64,000 bases of DNA from Streptomyces europaeiscabiei (GTDB taxonomy: Bacteria > Actinomycetota > Actinomycetes > Streptomycetales > Streptomycetaceae), in NCBI RefSeq assembly GCF_036346855.1, contig NZ_CP107843.1, forward strand, positions 1-64,000. Direction: 5' to 3'. This document shows positions 55,612 to 64,000 of the stretch, in pieces (the stretch's first letter is position 1; every line of letters starts with the position of its first letter). Position numbers and translations under genes: made by a program. Under the pieces are notes generated by a model. The model was given only the letters and a program-made list of their open reading frames with translations. It made no database searches and was not told the origin of the DNA.

Positions 55612-56547
55612 TCAGGCGGCGAGGTAGCGGGGCTGGTAGGTCATGCGGACGCGGGTCTCGGACGTGGATCCGGCGACCGTGAGGGTGAGCGCGTTGATGC
55701 CGGGCTGAAGGGCCCACATGGTGGAGGCGTCGGAGATGTCGTTCCACAGGTTCGTGACGTCGTTGAGCAGGGCCGTCTGGCGGCGCTCGCGGGTGTCGAT
55801 GACGATCGTGTCGCCGCCGATGATGGTGCGGGTGAGGACGAGGGTCTCGTCGGTCGTGACGTTGGTGAGGGTGACGCTGGTGGCCGGGCCTTCGATCGTC
55901 CACACGGGAAAGGCGGTGTCGTCGCCGTCGTTGTCGACGGTGACCGAGCCCAGGACGTGGGAGGTACCGACGGTCAGCGGCAGCACGGGGAAGAACGTCC
56001 CGGACTCGGCGGCCTGCCACTGGGTGGAGGATTCCGCGCCGAGCCAGAACGGTGACGGGCAGGCGAAGGACAGGACGTTCATGCACCAGCGGGTCCCGGC
56101 GGTGTCGAGGGATTCGTCGCCCTCGAGGCCTGCGGAGTAGAGGGCAGCGATGGTGCGGGCGGAGCCGTCGTACTGGACGACGGTGAGGGTGCCCAGGCCG
56201 CGCTTGGGGTTCAGGGAGCGGATCAGACCCCGGCGGCGGGCGAGGTACGCGGCGCGGGAGTCGTCCGCCCAGAACGCGACGGGCAGGGCGATCTCCTTGC
56301 CCTGGGCGCGGACCTGGCGGATCTCGTAGCCGTCGATGCCGGGGGATTCGTCCTGGCTGAAGGCGTAGGCGGGCATGTCCAGGCCCTTGGCGCCGGGCTG
56401 GAGGACCCAGCCGTTCTCCCAGTCCGTGAACCTGGTGACGAGGCCGGCGGGGTCGATGAACGACACCTGGGGCTGCTCGTTGATGCGGGTCGGCCACGGG
56501 ACGCCGGGCGGGGTCTCCGGGACGGCGGGAGCGACGAGGATGGGCAT
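55612..56547 (-). CDS. Distal tail protein (Dit)
   Basis: The product has 311 residues from the ATG at 56547. It has the siphovirus tail component layout: an N-terminal belt domain (VSFIDPAGLVTRFTDWENGW, GLDMPAYAFSQDESPGIDGY, IALPVAFWADDSRAAY) and a C-terminal galectin-like domain (FPVWTIEGPATSVTLTNVTT). It connects the tube to the hub and lies directly after the tape measure gene. Confidence 0.85.
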   Translation of the reverse strand: MPILVAPAVPETPPGVPWPTRINEQPQVSFIDPAGLVTRFTDWENGWVLQPGAKGLDMPAYAFSQDESPGIDGYEIRQVRAQGKEIALPVAFWADDSRAAYLARRRGLIRSLNPKRGLGTLTVVQYDGSARTIAALYSAGLEGDESLDTAGTRWCMNVLSFACPSPFWLGAESSTQWQAAESGTFFPVLPLTVGTSHVLGSVTVDNDGDDTAFPVWTIEGPATSVTLTNVTTDETLVLTRTIIGGDTIVIDTRERRQTALLNDVTNLWNDISDASTMWALQPGINALTLTVAGSTSETRVRMTYQPRYLAA

Positions 56548-56548
56548 G

Positions 56549-59500
56549 TCAGGCTCCCACTACGACGGGCCGGTGGAGCTGGTCCTCCAGGGCGAGCGCG
56601 GCCAGGACCGAGGCGCGGGAGGCCTGCTCGCGCACGGTGGCCTGGTAGTTGAGGATCCGGTCGCCGACAGTGGTGGTCGAGGTGCTGTTCCCGATCCGGG
56701 TTCCGCCCGCTCCGGCGCTCGAGCGGACGATGGCGGCCATGCGTGCGGCGGTGGCGGCGGCCTGGGGGGTGGCGGCGCGCATGCCCTGGGCGAAGCCCTG
56801 GACGGTGAACTCGCCGAGCTGGGCGAACACCAGCGACGGACTCTTGATTTTCAGGGCCTTCTCGATGGTCGCCTTGATCTTCTTGGCCAGGGCGGACATG
56901 GCGTTCTCAATGGCCTTCTCCTGCGCCTTCAGTCCGGCGAGGTAGCCCTTGCCGGACTGGGACCCGGCGTCGTAGAGGGCGTCGGCGGCGTCCTTCCCGT
57001 ACGCGGTGGTGGCCTTGGTGATCGCGGCCTGGGTGGCGTTGATGTCCTTGAGCTGCTGCGGGGTCGCGTCGACGAGGGCCTGGGCGTAGGCGGCGCCGCC
57101 GTCCGGCCCGGCGTTGATGATCTGCTGAAGCAGGGCCTTGGACAAGCCGCGCTGGGCGAGAACCTGGAGGTTCTTCCCGAACGCCTTCAGCTGCGACAGG
57201 CGGGAGTTCAGGCCGGCGAGGATGCCGCCCGCCCCGAAGCCGAACCCACCGTTGGGCAGGCCGGTCATCTGGGTGAACTGGGTGGCGTTCTGGGCGGCTT
57301 CGGCAGCGAACGCGTTGGCCGCCGAGATTTTCGCGGCGATCGCGTCACGCTGCTTGGCCAGGGCCTGCAGCTGCGCGTTCGAGGCGGAGATCTTCGCCAG
57401 GAGCGCGTTGTCGATGGTCGACTTCACGCCCTTGAACGCGTTCTTCACCGCGTTCGCGACCAGGGTCATGGCCGCGCTGATCTGGGAGGCGGTGCCGGTC
57501 AGCTTCTTCAAAAAGTCCGAGCCGACGGACGCGGCGATGGGGCCGGTGTCGATGCGCTTCCCGCCCACGCGGACGATGCCGCCGGACGCGTAGCCGCGAG
57601 GCAGGCCCCGGCCGATACGGGTACCGCCGCCGACGAGGCCGCCGAGGGCGTAGCCGCCGGGCCGGTTGTACGCCCTGGACAGAGACCCGTACCGGGCGAG
57701 CGCGTACCGCATCGAGGCGTACACATTGGCCATCGGGTCGGTGCTGACGCCGTACATGAACGGGCCGGTGTTCTTGTACTTCCCGGCGTACGCGCGGAAG
57801 GTGCCCCGGATGACCTGCATGAGGCCGACGCTGGGGTAGCCGGCCTGCCAGTTGGAGTCCCACCGGTTGACGGCCTTGGGGTTGCCGCCGGACTCCTGCC
57901 GCATCCGCCGCAGGGTGGTGTCGGCCAGGGACAGGGACTGGCGGACCTGGCCGAGGGCCTGCTCGACGACGCCGCGCCAGCGCTGTACGCCGGTGCCGCC
58001 GTCCCCGCCGGAAGCGGTGAGGTACTTCATCGGGTCGACGGCGCGGCCGTTGACGCGGGCCTCGAGGTGCAGGTGCGGACCGGTGGTGTTGCCGGTCGCG
58101 CCGACGGCGCCGACCTTCGCGCCCCGGGTGATGCCGGCGCCGACCTTTGCAGCGATCGAGGAGAGGTGCGCGTACAGCGACTGCAGCTTGCCGCCGTGGT
58201 TGATGACGACGTGGCGCCCGTACGGGCCACCGGACTCGGCGGAGTTCACTGTGCCGTTGTCGACAGCGACGACCTTGGTACCGGTGCGGGCGGGGAAGTC
58301 CAGGCCGGTGTGGCGGCCGGAGGACCACATCAGGCCCCGGGCGCCGAAGCGGGTGCCGTAGGCGGCCTTCACCGGCTTCGTCCAGGCGCCGGTGGAGTCG
58401 GGGATGTCCTTGCCGCGGATGTAGTCGACGGCCCGGTCGATGAGGTTCAGCGGGGCGCGGGCGACCATGCCGGGCCAGGTGCTGGTGTTCGTGCCGAGGG
58501 CCTTGGTGATCCCGGACTTGACGGGCTTGAGGGCCTTCGCGGCGAGGTCGCCGAAGCGCCCGCGTACGGCGTCGGCGCCCTTGCCGAGCGCGCCGGTGAC
58601 GCTGTCGGCGATGTTCGAGCCGAGGCTCTTCAGGCCGGAGCCGAGGTCGCCGATGATGCCGCCGCCGGCGAACCCGTACTGGGAGCGGGCGATCGCCGGG
58701 TTCTGGCCTCGGATGGCGGCCTGGTTCATGGCGTGCAGGCGTGCCCGCTCGTACGGGTCGCGCATGACCTCGGAGACGTAGACGCCCTCGCCGCGTCGCA
58801 TGGGGACGAGTTGGTCGTCGCCCTGCCACCAGTTGGAGTCCCCGGAGAGGATGCCGCCACGGGCGAAGCCCTTCGGCATGCTCATCGGCTTCAGGTCCGG
58901 GACGCCGGGGATCTTCGCGGCGGTCTGGTTCCAGACGGTCACGATGCCGCGGTTGTAGACGGTCTCGATCCAGAACTTGATGGGCTCCTTGACCAGGTTC
59001 TTCAGTCCGGCCCAGATCTGGCCGATCGCGTCGCGGGCGTCCTCGAAGGCCTCGCGCAGTCCCTTGGCGAACGCGTCGAAGCCGCCGCGGACCTTCTTCC
59101 ACGCATCCGTGGCGGTCGAGCGGATCCCGGACCAGAAGTCGTTCCAGATCCGGATCGCGCCGTCCTTGAGATCGGTGAAGATCTTCACGGTGCGGCGCCA
59201 CATGTCGCGGAACCAGCCGATGGTGCCGTTGACGATGTCCGGGATGATCGAGTGGCCGAGCAGCTTGTCGTACACCCACTCGAAGGCGCTCGCGATCGCC
59301 TTCGTCAGCCACTTCACCGCGTCGACGGCGGGCTGGAAGGCCTTGCGTAGGGCGGCGAGGAAGTTGACGAGCTTGGTCAGCGCGGGGACGACGATCTTGA
59401 CGATGAGCCAGGTCGCGAGCCGCAGGAACAGCGTGGACAGCTGCACGAGGGGCGGGATCAGCGGGATCAGGGCGGGCAGCAGGGCCAGGAGGAACTGCGC

Positions 59501-62296
59501 GCCCATCATCGTGATTTGCGGGATGAGGGGGGCGACGGCGGTCAGGATCTCGCCGAAGCTGCGGCCGAGCTGCAGCAGGTGCGGCAGCAGCATCGGCAGG
59601 ATCGGCAGGGCCGTCTGGAGGGCCGTGGTGAAGAGTGCGAGGCCCTGGGTGACGAGTTCCTTCAGGATGACCGCGAGCCCGGCAATGATGGGCTTGAGGG
59701 CGGCGCCGAGGGCGCCCGCGACCTGGCGAATGACGGGTGCGGCGAGGAGGAAGGCGGCGGCGAGCGCGTCGACCAGGGGCAACAGCGGCGGCAGGAGTGA
59801 GGCGAGGAGCTCGCCCGCGACCGGCAGCAGGGGGGAGAGGGCCTCGACGAGGTTGATCGCGGCCTTGGCGATGCCGACGAGGACGGGTCCAAGGTTCTTC
59901 GCGACGGGCATCAGCGCCACGCCGAGCTGCTCGAGCAGGTCTCCGACGGCGGGGCCGAGGAGGCCGGCGATCTCGACGACGAACGGGGCCAGGGTGGCCA
60001 GGAGCGGCAGGGCGGCCTGAATCGCTGATCCGAGGGCGCCCGCGACGAGGGTGGCGATGGCCTGGACGGCGGTGAAGATGGCCCGGAGGGATTCCTGCAC
60101 TTCCGGCAGGGCGGTGATGCGGCGGATCTCCTCGAGGGCGGTGCCGATGACGGCGAAGAAGTCGCCGCCCCCGGCGGCGGCCGCGCCCATGATGTTCTTG
60201 ACGATCCCGAAGACGTCGCCGAGGACGTTGCCGAACTGGATCGCGACATCGAGGGCGGTGTTGATCGACTCGGCGAGGGTGCCGGACTCCAGGCCCTTGG
60301 ACAGCTTGTCCATGACCCGGTCCATGGCCGAGGCGGCGCCCTGGGTGATCCGGTCGAACGCCGGCTGCGCGGCGATGGACAGCTGACCGAGGCCGGTGAC
60401 CAGTTGGCCGGGTATGCGGGAGAGGTTGCCGAGGCTGGAGGTGATGCCGTCGAAGACCTTCTTCAGCTGGCCGGTGCGCTCGAGGTTCGATACGGCGGTG
60501 AGCGCGTTGCGGCCCATCGTGTTGAGTTCGCCCGCCGCGCCGGTCAGGCCGGTGCGGACGGTGGGCAGGATCTGTGTGCCGACCCGACTGAGGCGGTTGC
60601 CGAGTCCGTCGAACAGCCGGTCCTGGACCTCCAGGCGCATGTCCCGCCACGCCGGGGCCATCGACTGCAGGATGCCGACGAACTGGCGGGCGTTCGGGGA
60701 CAGCTTCGCCAGCGCCGTGTCCAGCTTGGATGTCTGTGCGGCCGCCTTGGTCTGCGCGTCGGCGACCTGCCGGGCCGCATCGGCGACAGCGCGGTGGGCG
60801 TCGGCCAGGGAGCGTTGGGCCTCGGCTACCTGCTCGCCGGTCTGCCGGATCCGCTCGCGCGCGGCGAGGACCTGCTGACTGCCCTCCACCCCGGCCTTGT
60901 TGGCCGCCTTGGTCTCGGTGGTCAGGCGCTTTTGCTGCCGGGACTGCTCCTCGGCGTTCGCGCGGGACCGCTCGAGGGCGAGTTCGGCCTGCCGGATCTG
61001 CAGCTGTGTCGCGGTGGGGTCGGAGCGGGTGGTGGCGAGGTCGAGTTCGGCCTGCTCGACGTCGAGTGCGGCCTGCTTCTGGTCGAGGGCGCCCTGTTTC
61101 AGCTGGGCGTTCATGTCCTCGAGGGCGCGGGCGGCCTCGCGGCGGGCGGCGGACAGTTCGGCCTGGGTGAGGCGGGCGGTGCGCTGGGCCTGGGTGAGGG
61201 CCCGTTCGGCGTCGGCTACGCCGCGCTGGGCGTTGGCGAGCTGCCGCTGTGCCGTTTCCACCTGCCGGGTCGCGGTGGCCGCCTTGGTGGCCTCGGAGGC
61301 CACCGGGTTGAACGCTGCCTTGATCGCGTCGCCGACGCCGAGGGTGCCGAGTTTCATCGCGCCGAACAGGCCGATGAGAGTGGTCAGGGCGGGCGCGCCG
61401 GTCGCGGCGAGGGGGCCGAGCTGGGCGAGCGCGGAGCCGAGGGAGCCGATGGTGGGCAGCGCGCTGATCGCGGCGCCGGTGAGCATGGCGATGCGGCTGG
61501 ACAGCAGACCGACGCCACCGCCTCCCCCGCCCCCGGAACCCAGCGAGCTGAGGCCGAGGGTGAGGGCGGCCAGGCCGGTGGAGCGGACCCGGATGTTGAC
61601 GGTCCGGTCGCGGGTCAGGACCCGCAGGGAGGCGTCGGCGGCGGCGGTGTCGGCGCGGGCCTGGACCGTGACGGTGCGGCGGCGGGTGAGGTTGGCGAGG
61701 TCGTTCGCGGCGACGCGGGTGTCGACGTCGGCGCCGATCCGCACGGTGCGGCGCCGGATGAGGTTGTTGATCTCGTTCGCGGCGACGCGGGTGTCGACGG
61801 AGGCGCGAATGTTGACGACACGGTCGGCGGTGAGCCGGTCGAGTTGACGCTTGGCGGTGTTGTAGGCGGCCTGCTGGATGACCGGGAGGATGTCGACGCT
61901 CTGCTGCCCGGACAGGAAGCCGAGCTTGGTCTTGGCTGCGGTGTCGTCGACCTCGGCGGTGATCTTTACCTTGCGGTCCGCCGTCAGTTTCTGCAGGGAG
62001 GCGGTGGCAGCCTTGTCGTCCAGCTCGGCCGTGATCTTTACGGTGCGGTCGTCGGTGAGGCGGCGCAGGGCAGTGGTGGCGGCCTTGTCGTCGAGGGTCG
62101 CCTTGACCTTCACGCCGATCGGCTTGGCAAGCTTCTTGCTGATCGCGTTACGGATCAGGTCGCCGGCGAGGTCTCCCGCGTCCTTCGCGGGCTCGCGAAT
62201 AGCAGCGGGCAGCTCGATGCGGAGGCGGTCGCCGAACTGGCTGACGTCCGGGATCAGTGAGACCCGGGTCCGGCCGACGACGGTGCCCTCCGACAT
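56549..62296 (-). CDS. Tape measure protein with M23 peptidase and lysozyme-like domains, 1915 aa
   Basis: The ATG has GGGAGGG upstream. Residues about 50-260 hold repeats of the form KAATTALRRLTDDRTVKITA. A long helical part with hydrophobic stretches (ALPLLATLAPFVVEIAGLLG and similar, about 700-1000) is typical of tape measures. Near 1320-1425 an M23 endopeptidase domain is complete: GRHTGLDF, YAHLSS and GPHLHLEARV. Near 1460-1555 a lytic transglycosylase/lysozyme-like domain follows (RQESGGNPKAVNRWDSNWQA, PSVGLMQVIRGTFRAYAGKY). The two hydrolases help the tail cross the thick cell wall. The predicted length suggests a tail of roughly 280 nm (about 1.5 angstrom per residue). Confidence 0.93.
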   Translation of the reverse strand: MSEGTVVGRTRVSLIPDVSQFGDRLRIELPAAIREPAKDAGDLAGDLIRNAISKKLAKPIGVKVKATLDDKAATTALRRLTDDRTVKITAELDDKAATASLQKLTADRKVKITAEVDDTAAKTKLGFLSGQQSVDILPVIQQAAYNTAKRQLDRLTADRVVNIRASVDTRVAANEINNLIRRRTVRIGADVDTRVAANDLANLTRRRTVTVQARADTAAADASLRVLTRDRTVNIRVRSTGLAALTLGLSSLGSGGGGGGGVGLLSSRIAMLTGAAISALPTIGSLGSALAQLGPLAATGAPALTTLIGLFGAMKLGTLGVGDAIKAAFNPVASEATKAATATRQVETAQRQLANAQRGVADAERALTQAQRTARLTQAELSAARREAARALEDMNAQLKQGALDQKQAALDVEQAELDLATTRSDPTATQLQIRQAELALERSRANAEEQSRQQKRLTTETKAANKAGVEGSQQVLAARERIRQTGEQVAEAQRSLADAHRAVADAARQVADAQTKAAAQTSKLDTALAKLSPNARQFVGILQSMAPAWRDMRLEVQDRLFDGLGNRLSRVGTQILPTVRTGLTGAAGELNTMGRNALTAVSNLERTGQLKKVFDGITSSLGNLSRIPGQLVTGLGQLSIAAQPAFDRITQGAASAMDRVMDKLSKGLESGTLAESINTALDVAIQFGNVLGDVFGIVKNIMGAAAAGGGDFFAVIGTALEEIRRITALPEVQESLRAIFTAVQAIATLVAGALGSAIQAALPLLATLAPFVVEIAGLLGPAVGDLLEQLGVALMPVAKNLGPVLVGIAKAAINLVEALSPLLPVAGELLASLLPPLLPLVDALAAAFLLAAPVIRQVAGALGAALKPIIAGLAVILKELVTQGLALFTTALQTALPILPMLLPHLLQLGRSFGEILTAVAPLIPQITMMGAQFLLALLPALIPLIPPLVQLSTLFLRLATWLIVKIVVPALTKLVNFLAALRKAFQPAVDAVKWLTKAIASAFEWVYDKLLGHSIIPDIVNGTIGWFRDMWRRTVKIFTDLKDGAIRIWNDFWSGIRSTATDAWKKVRGGFDAFAKGLREAFEDARDAIGQIWAGLKNLVKEPIKFWIETVYNRGIVTVWNQTAAKIPGVPDLKPMSMPKGFARGGILSGDSNWWQGDDQLVPMRRGEGVYVSEVMRDPYERARLHAMNQAAIRGQNPAIARSQYGFAGGGIIGDLGSGLKSLGSNIADSVTGALGKGADAVRGRFGDLAAKALKPVKSGITKALGTNTSTWPGMVARAPLNLIDRAVDYIRGKDIPDSTGAWTKPVKAAYGTRFGARGLMWSSGRHTGLDFPARTGTKVVAVDNGTVNSAESGGPYGRHVVINHGGKLQSLYAHLSSIAAKVGAGITRGAKVGAVGATGNTTGPHLHLEARVNGRAVDPMKYLTASGGDGGTGVQRWRGVVEQALGQVRQSLSLADTTLRRMRQESGGNPKAVNRWDSNWQAGYPSVGLMQVIRGTFRAYAGKYKNTGPFMYGVSTDPMANVYASMRYALARYGSLSRAYNRPGGYALGGLVGGGTRIGRGLPRGYASGGIVRVGGKRIDTGPIAASVGSDFLKKLTGTASQISAAMTLVANAVKNAFKGVKSTIDNALLAKISASNAQLQALAKQRDAIAAKISAANAFAAEAAQNATQFTQMTGLPNGGFGFGAGGILAGLNSRLSQLKAFGKNLQVLAQRGLSKALLQQIINAGPDGGAAYAQALVDATPQQLKDINATQAAITKATTAYGKDAADALYDAGSQSGKGYLAGLKAQEKAIENAMSALAKKIKATIEKALKIKSPSLVFAQLGEFTVQGFAQGMRAATPQAAATAARMAAIVRSSAGAGGTRIGNSTSTTTVGDRILNYQATVREQASRASVLAALALEDQLHRPVVVGA

Positions 62297-62309
62297 GCCA
62301 CCCTCCCTT

Positions 62310-63178
62310 CTACTGCTGTGGCGCCGCCTGCTTGGCCGCTTCCAGTTCGCGGATCTTCTTCAGCCAGTGCGCGATCTCTGCCTGCTTGGCCGCCTCGTCG
62401 GCCGGGGTGGTGCTGGGCCGCATCCGCTCCAGGACTGCCCGGTTGCGGGCGTCGATCGCCTCGGCCAGTTCCTGGGACCGCTCGTCGCCTTCCATCACGG
62501 GCGGCTGGATGGTCTGCAGGTCCGGCGGATCGCCCTGGAGGTGGGCCTTCCACAAGATCCGGACCAGCAGCAGCAGCGCGTTGTAGGAGGAGGCCCCGAT
62601 GTAGGTGGCCTGCGACCAGCGGGCTCCGTCGACGTCGCCGGCTTCGGCGGCGCGGGTGGCGGATTCCTCGGGCAGGGCGTCGACCAGGTCGCGGAGTTCG
62701 GCCCAGTTCATCGACCCCTCTCCCCAGGACATGGCCCAGAACTCGGTTAGGCGGCGGCCTGGGTAGTAGCGCTGGATGTCGGCTCGAAGGGCTCCGGCGT
62801 GCTCTCGGAGGAGGGCGAGGAGCCGGAGTCTTCCCCCGCGGTGGTGCCCGCCTCCTTGCTGAGTTCGTCGAGGAGGTCGGTGAGTTCGCCGACGGTGAGG
62901 TGGGCGACCCTGAGGAGGTCGTCGAACGCGTCGGGCGGGGACGCCACCTTGCGGAGGATGCCGAGGTTGGCGTTGCCCTCGTCCTTCTCAACGGACTCGA
63001 CGAGCTCGATCGGCCAGTGGTCCTGGGTGAGGAACGAGCACACCCGCTCCCGGACGGAGATGCCCTCGGGGTCGCCGGGGACCTCGAAGACCACGTCGAC
63101 GTACTTGATGCCGGCGGCTTCGGCGCGCTGGGCGCGCATCTGCTGCAGGCGGATCACCTTGCGGTTCGGCTTGGACAC
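62310..63178 (-). CDS. Tail assembly chaperone pair (G and G-T fusion by -1 frameshift)
   Basis: The first product G runs from GTG at 63178 to a stop at 62747 (143 aa; KVIRLQQMRAQRAEAAGIKY, DLLRVAHLTVGELTDLLDEL). A second frame, -1 relative to G, is open from before 62831 to 62310 and encodes LALLREHAGALRADIQRYYP, then GRRLTEFWAMSWGEGSMNWA and ELRDLVDALP, the standard T part. The slippery GGGGGAA at 62837-62831 joins them into a fusion of about 289 residues. These chaperones bind the tape measure during tail assembly. The stand-alone ATG at 62732 is probably not used. Confidence 0.85.
62831..62837 (-). promoter_or_regulatory. -1 programmed frameshift site GGGGGAA
   Basis: On the minus strand the G frame reads GCG GGG GAA; slipping back one base gives GGG GGA AGA CTC, entering the T frame that continues to 62310 with no stop. 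The heptamer is of the type used for G/GT fusions in actinophages. Confidence 0.7.
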
Positions 63179-63296
63179 GGCGTCTTCCTTCGTGGGCGAG
63201 GGCTTGGGGCGGGGGACGGTCACGGGGGTGAGGGTGGTGGTCTGCCGCGCTGCCCCCGCCCGGGTGTGAGCGCGGCAGACCACCAGCTCTGGGGGG

Positions 63297-63881
63297 TTAC
63301 GTCAGGGCGACGTTGGTGAGGTAGCGCTGTACGGCCTGGCCGCCGCCGGGTGCGGCGAGCGGCTTGAACGTCAGCTCGAAGTTGGAGGCGTCGTCGGCGG
63401 AGCGCTTGCGGTTGCCGCGGTCGGACACGTCGACGCGGGCGATCATGATGCGCTCGATCTCGTCGCCCTCGATGATGTCGATCCCGAGCGCCCGCTCGAT
63501 TCCGGGGCTGGCCTGCCCGGTGCCGAAGGACAGGAACTGAGGGACGGCGGGCGGGCCGACGGCGGCCGCCGTGCTGGTCATGTCGTCCTCTTCCACCGCG
63601 TAGTACAGCTGGAGCATCGCGGCGGTCGTCTCCAGGAACGTCATCTTGAAAGAGCCGTCGCGGGACTTGATGCGGGTCTTGACCGGGGCTTCCTCGCCCC
63701 AGGCCTGGATCTCGGTGCGGTCTTCTCCGAGGGCCTCCTCGAGGCCGTCGGGGTGCATGTAGCCGAGGTCGACCCATGCGACGTCCCAGGCGGCGGTCGG
63801 CGTGGTGGGGAAGGTGGTGCCGACGGGCGCGACGTAGGCGCGGCCCTTGACGCCAATCTTGATGTTGTCTGCGTCGCCCAC
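63297..63881 (-). CDS. Major tail (tube) protein
   Basis: The product has 194 residues from a GTG with AGGAGG 8 bases upstream. It shows the tube-protein fold in sequence: GVKGRAYVAPVGTTFPTTPT, DVAWVDLGYMHPDGLEEALG, TRIKSRDGSFKMTFLETTAA and IARVDVSDRGNRKRSADDAS. The order (head-tail connector, tube, chaperones, tape measure) is that of siphoviruses. It polymerises around the tape measure. Confidence 0.88.
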   Translation of the reverse strand: MGDADNIKIGVKGRAYVAPVGTTFPTTPTAAWDVAWVDLGYMHPDGLEEALGEDRTEIQAWGEEAPVKTRIKSRDGSFKMTFLETTAAMLQLYYAVEEDDMTSTAAAVGPPAVPQFLSFGTGQASPGIERALGIDIIEGDEIERIMIARVDVSDRGNRKRSADDASNFELTFKPLAAPGGGQAVQRYLTNVALT

Positions 63882-63891
63882 GATGGGCCTC

Positions 63892-64000
63892 CTAGCTGGT
63901 CGTTCGGGGTGGGCGCACGCTCATCCCCAAGGTCATGCCGACCCGTCGGATCCCGGAATTGGGCTCCTCGGGCCGGTCTTGCGGACCGGTCTCCTCCGAT
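63892..64000 (-). CDS. Partial protein upstream of the tube gene
   Basis: This gene is open at the right edge; the last 35 residues are visible and end GIRRVGMTLGMSVRPPRTTS before a TAG. Its position before the tube gene fits a head-tail connector or tail terminator, but the visible part is too short to assign. Confidence 0.5.
   Translation of the reverse strand, partial: SEETGPQDRPEEPNSGIRRVGMTLGMSVRPPRTTS

Noticed and set aside
56375..62260. Several very long (+) and minus frames overlapping the tape measure gene
   Set aside because: The 1915-codon frame has the hydrolase domains and repeats; the others are compositional shadows (Arg/Pro-rich or Gly/Val-rich).
1..64000. tRNA genes and CRISPR arrays
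   Set aside because: No full cloverleaf could be assembled around any GTTCGA-like T-arm, and no regularly spaced repeats with unique spacers were seen. The 12-bp array at 26437 has no spacers.

Overview
The window is about 70% GC, uses GTG starts freely, and packs its genes with GTGA, ATGA and TGATG overlaps. It carries WhiB-like proteins, ReqiPepy6 Gp37-like and Dit-like tail proteins, and many short Cys-rich proteins. Together these point to a temperate siphovirus of Streptomyces or a close relative. A ParA/ribbon-helix-helix partition pair sits behind a phased repeat array, and a putative replication initiator carries DnaA boxes inside its gene. I therefore read it as a probable phage-plasmid or a prophage able to replicate as a plasmid (inference). 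Both ends run off inside genes, and the head genes are not in the window.

Layout. 2-6716 (+): a tightly coupled run of small, mostly unrecognised proteins, several with zinc-type Cys pairs, plus one ASCH-domain protein. 6720-8330: a LuxR/TrmB-like regulator (-) divergent from a small exported peptide with two DTAWG motifs (+). 8331-8791: intergenic, rich in hairpins. 8792-23559 (-): a long early/accessory region with a NERD protein, two HTH proteins, a DEDD-type exonuclease, WhiB-like proteins, a RusA-like resolvase, a DUF5131 protein, an excisionase-like HTH protein and many hypotheticals. 23560-24393: a large gap with a promoter-like element and tandem hairpins. 24394-26520: the partition operon and its candidate centromere. 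26523-32956 (-): the replication-initiator-like gene with an internal candidate origin, a large WhiB-like protein and small membrane proteins. 32953-36131 (-): a C5 DNA methyltransferase, a Rad52/ERF-like annealing protein and an RHH-like protein. 36300-41000 (+): a WYL-only protein, a large unknown protein, a tyrosine recombinase lacking its C-terminal catalytic half behind an 18-bp inverted repeat, and a PIN-domain protein. 40997-44325 (-): a complete tyrosine integrase with a small partner gene, then small hypotheticals. 44441-45097 (+): a lipoprotein. 45124-47528 (-): a lysis module of collagen-like membrane protein, XhlA-like protein, holin and amidase endolysin. 47688-48579 (+): a four-gene cassette against the surrounding direction. 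48605-64000 (-): the tail module. Transcription order is major tail protein, tail chaperones with a -1 frameshift, a 1915-residue tape measure with two peptidoglycan hydrolase domains, Dit, Gp37-like, tail fibre, and two beta-helix spikes sharing an N-terminal anchor.

How it fits together. Three copies of a TTGCG(N1-2)CGCAA palindrome with a conserved TGGAGTATGG flank sit at the heads of two leftward operons and between the divergent recombination operon and WYL gene, so one regulator may control all of them. The DTAWG peptide and its divergent regulator look like a possible peptide-signalling pair. The par operon, initiator and recombinases would maintain an extrachromosomal or integrated prophage, and the right half builds the tail and lyses the host. 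No tRNA gene or CRISPR array was found.
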